A stretch of 5,983 nucleotides of DNA. It comes from a bacterium. GTDB taxonomy: Bacteria > UBP18 > UBA7526. The notes beneath the pieces are model-generated. The model was not told the origin of the DNA, did not search any database, and saw nothing but the letters and a program-made list of their open reading frames with translations. Within the stretch, counting starts at the first letter, position 1; every line of letters begins with the position of its first letter. The translations under genes and the position numbers were made by a program. The stretch is taken from contig JAUXAI010000066.1 in NCBI GenBank assembly GCA_030619985.1, positions 1 to 5,983 of the forward strand, written 5' to 3'. Below, piece after piece: positions 4,303-5,983 of this stretch.

Positions 4303-4390
4303 AGTTAACAAGTTGATAAGGATACAAGTTAACAAGGAAAAACTTGTCAACTAATCAACTTATTAACTTGTCAACTAATTAACTTGTATC
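4303..4390. repeat. Period-8 octamer repeat tract with orientation switch, between beta and gamma subunit genes
   Basis: On the plus strand the units read AGTTAAC (4303), AAGTTGAT (4310), AAGGATAC (4318), AAGTTAAC (4326) and AAGGAAA (4334), then flip to AACTTGTC (4341), AACTAATC (4349), AACTTATT (4357), AACTTGTC (4365), AACTAATT (4373) and AACTTGTA (4381). The spacing is exactly eight except for a seven-base unit at each of 4303 and 4334. Segments 4303-4319 and 4360-4376 are inverted complements with two mismatches in 17, one of them a G-U pair in minus-strand RNA. GATACAAGTTAA (4321-4332) and TTAACTTGTATC (4379-4390) are perfect inverted repeats. The beta stop codon (4379-4381) and its last two codons lie inside the tract. 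It is the same family as 287-370. Confidence 0.88.
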
Positions 4391-5116
4391 TTTGATGACC
4401 CCTAAGGGGAATTCAGGGAGCATTTTCTCCTCTACCCACCTGAGGGCCTCTTTGGGGCTTACCCACCAGCCAGTGGGGCACATGGATAGTATCTCCACTA
4501 AAGAGAACCCCCTATTCTCGAGTTGAACCTGGAATGCTTTCTTGATGGCTTTCTTTGCCTTTAATATATTCTTTGGACCGTTGACCGCTACTCGCTCAAC
4601 GTAGGCTGTTCCATCGAGCTGGGCCAGGGCCTCGGATATCTTTATGGGATAGCCTGCTATTTTTGGCTCCCGACCAGAAGGGGTAGTTAAGGTCTTTTGG
4701 CCAGTCAATGTGGTAGGAGCCATCTGCCCTCCCGTCATGCCATAGACGGCATTATTGACAAAGATCACGGTTATATTCTCTCCTCGATTGGCAGCGTGAA
4801 CCGTCTCTGCTGTTCCGATGGCTGCTAAGTCCCCATCTCCCTGATAGGTAAAGACTATCCTATCCGGTAGGACTCTCTTTATTCCCGTAGCTACTGCCGG
4901 AGGTCGGCCATGGGCGGCCTCAGTGGTATCGAATTTCCAGTACTGGTAAGCCAAAACAGCACAGCCTACCGGTGCCACAGCAATTATTTTCTCTCTTATC
5001 CCCAACTCATCGATTACCTCATAGATTAACCTATGAACGATGCCATGGCCACATCCTGGGCAGTAGATAGTCGGTACATCCTGCATACTCTCTGGCCGAC
5101 CAAATATTCGTTTCAT
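4379..5116 (-). CDS. korB: 2-oxoacid:ferredoxin oxidoreductase, beta subunit (thiamine pyrophosphate-binding)
   Basis: Binds thiamine pyrophosphate, decarboxylates the 2-oxoacid with the alpha subunit, and passes electrons toward ferredoxin. In 245 residues it shows CPGCGHG at 19-25, the diphosphate motif GDGDLAAIG at 93-101 closing with NN at 121-122, and [11 protein letters not shown] at 126-136. Cysteines 19, 22, 52 and 213 (the last in CPTGWW) match the spacing of the four cluster-binding cysteines known in this family, so one 4Fe-4S cluster is likely. [19 protein letters not shown] at 67-85 is typical of the Kor/Vor group rather than of pyruvate enzymes. The start ATG overlaps the alpha stop as ATGA, which indicates coupling. 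The final codons ACA AGT TAA fall inside the octamer tract, so the end of the protein (...KDTS) was shaped by the repeat. Catalytic motifs are intact. Confidence 0.95.
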   Translation of the reverse strand: MKRIFGRPESMQDVPTIYCPGCGHGIVHRLIYEVIDELGIREKIIAVAPVGCAVLAYQYWKFDTTEAAHGRPPAVATGIKRVLPDRIVFTYQGDGDLAAIGTAETVHAANRGENITVIFVNNAVYGMTGGQMAPTTLTGQKTLTTPSGREPKIAGYPIKISEALAQLDGTAYVERVAVNGPKNILKAKKAIKKAFQVQLENRGFSLVEILSMCPTGWWVSPKEALRWVEEKMLPEFPLGVIKDTS

Positions 5117-5983
5117 CTTAAGACTTTCTTTATCCTTTTGATAATTGCTTTCACTTCTGGCAGACTACCTGCTGGCCGACCATAGAAATGGACCGGACAT
5201 CTTCCATTCACTGCCAATCTCACATCCTCTACCATCTGTCCCAGATTCATCTCTACAGTAAGATACCCTTTTATCCTCGAGGCATTCTCTAAAATGATCT
5301 CTTCGGGGAAAGGAAAGAGAGTGATGGGTCTTATGAGCCCCACTTTTAATCCCTCTTTCCTTGCCCGATGCATGGCCTCCTTGCCTATTCTGGCTGGGGT
5401 CCCGAAGGCCACCAGGATCACCTGAGCATCTTCTATTCCTATAGCCTCATATCTTATCTCTTTCTCCATCTCTTTATACTTCTTAGATAGTTTCTCATTA
5501 TGCTTCTCTAGTACCCCTTCTCCTAAGCGAAGGGACTTTATACTCCTTGGTTCCCTTCCCTGACATCCATTCAATATCCAATCCTTCTCTGGGATTTGGA
5601 CCTTAGACTTTGGACTTTGGACTACTTCTACTGGTTCCATCATCTGGCCTAGAACCCCATCTCCTAAAATAATGACCGGATTTCTATACCTATCCGCTAA
5701 ATCAAAGGCCTCTTTCGCTAGATGAAACATCTCTTGAACGGAATGGGGAGCCAAAACTAGGGTGCGATAGTCTCCATGCCCGCCCCCTCTTGTTGCCTGG
5801 AAGTAGTCTCCCTGGGCCCCGGAGATATTCCCCAGTCCCGGGCCTCCCCTCTGGATATTGACTATGACACAGGGGAGCTCTGCTCCTGCCATATAGGAGA
5901 TCCCTTCCTGCATCAAACTTATTCCAGGAGAAGAGGAAGAGGTCATGGCCCTTGCCCCAGTTAAAGAAGCGCCATAGAGCATA
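5113..5983 (-). CDS. vorB: 2-oxoacid:ferredoxin oxidoreductase, alpha subunit, VorB-like; N-terminus outside window
   Basis: Alpha subunit of a ferredoxin-dependent oxidoreductase that converts 2-oxoacids plus CoA to acyl-CoA and CO2. It is most like the 2-ketoisovalerate (3-methyl-2-oxobutanoate) enzyme subunit VorB. The first 289 visible residues start within the N-terminal domain: [20 protein letters not shown] at 3-22, [20 protein letters not shown] at 27-46, [16 protein letters not shown] at 57-72, and [13 protein letters not shown] at 107-119. A linker follows, then the second domain with [13 protein letters not shown] at 191-203, [11 protein letters not shown] at 216-226 and [18 protein letters not shown] at 243-260. 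Whole VorB proteins are about 350 residues, so roughly 60 are missing beyond 5983; the methionine at 5980-5982 is internal, not the start. The linker at about 121-130 is encoded by a heptamer repeat. A ferredoxin-like delta subunit gene would be expected just upstream, out of view. Substrate specificity is inferred from resemblance. Confidence 0.93.
   Translation of the reverse strand, partial: MLYGASLTGARAMTSSSSPGISLMQEGISYMAGAELPCVIVNIQRGGPGLGNISGAQGDYFQATRGGGHGDYRTLVLAPHSVQEMFHLAKEAFDLADRYRNPVIILGDGVLGQMMEPVEVVQSPKSKVQIPEKDWILNGCQGREPRSIKSLRLGEGVLEKHNEKLSKKYKEMEKEIRYEAIGIEDAQVILVAFGTPARIGKEAMHRARKEGLKVGLIRPITLFPFPEEIILENASRIKGYLTVEMNLGQMVEDVRLAVNGRCPVHFYGRPAGSLPEVKAIIKRIKKVLR
5595..5622. 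repeat. Four tandem heptamers inside vorB
   Basis: On the plus strand TTTGGAC (5595), CTTAGAC (5602), TTTGGAC (5609) and TTTGGAC (5616) follow each other with no gaps. On the coding strand they read GTCCAAA and variants and encode VQSPKSKVQ in the linker after the EPVE block. Seven is not a multiple of three, so the repeat is read in different frames in successive units, yet the total leaves the gene open. Confidence 0.8.

Noticed and set aside
5980-5982. ATG at the window edge as the start of the alpha subunit
   Set aside because: The residues that follow align with the interior of VorB proteins, well after the true N-terminus, so the gene continues beyond the window.

Overview
The window looks like a piece of a chromosome from an anaerobic, probably uncultured bacterium. 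Every supported protein gene lies on the minus strand, so the genes read from right to left. The evidence for an anaerobic bacterium is a ferredoxin-dependent 2-oxoacid oxidoreductase, a bacterial prepilin peptidase with a Shine-Dalgarno site, and a short-form ArgA-like acetyltransferase. Repeat-rich gaps between tightly coupled genes are reminiscent of candidate-phylum genomes (Omnitrophota-like lineages come to mind), but no rRNA or marker gene here fixes the phylum, so that placement is a guess.

Right part (5983 to 3292): the alpha subunit (vorB, 5' end cut by the window edge), beta subunit and gamma subunit of a 2-oxoacid:ferredoxin oxidoreductase, most like the branched-chain (2-ketoisovalerate) type, followed by a GNAT acetyltransferase. 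Alpha/beta and gamma/GNAT each overlap by ATGA, as expected for a translationally coupled operon. Beta and gamma are separated by an octamer repeat tract of about 90 bp (4303-4390) that supplies the beta stop codon. A four-unit heptamer repeat lies inside vorB (5595-5622), in an interdomain linker.

Middle part (3291 to 2536): two intergenic regions (2950-3291 and 2536-2733) surround a 71-residue two-helix membrane protein of unknown function. Both are packed with short hairpins. Several have a TTC/GAA three-base loop, one hairpin type occurs in both regions, and a 33-bp element occurs twice with a third partial copy. A plausible intrinsic terminator on the minus strand (2572-2603) lies just before the next gene.

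Left part (2535 to 1): a PmbA/TldE-type TldD-family protein without the HExxxH metal site, then aroE (shikimate dehydrogenase), whose Shine-Dalgarno site overlaps the preceding stop codon. A second octamer tract (287-370) follows, and then the N-terminal 90 residues of a prepilin peptidase that starts at TTG and runs off the window.

The genes serve ordinary functions: 2-oxoacid metabolism, possibly arginine biosynthesis, peptide processing, aromatic amino-acid synthesis and pilin/secretion maturation. The unusual content is the repeat system: period-8 tracts that flip orientation at their centre and overlap stop codons, and a mosaic of small triloop hairpins with one covarying base pair.
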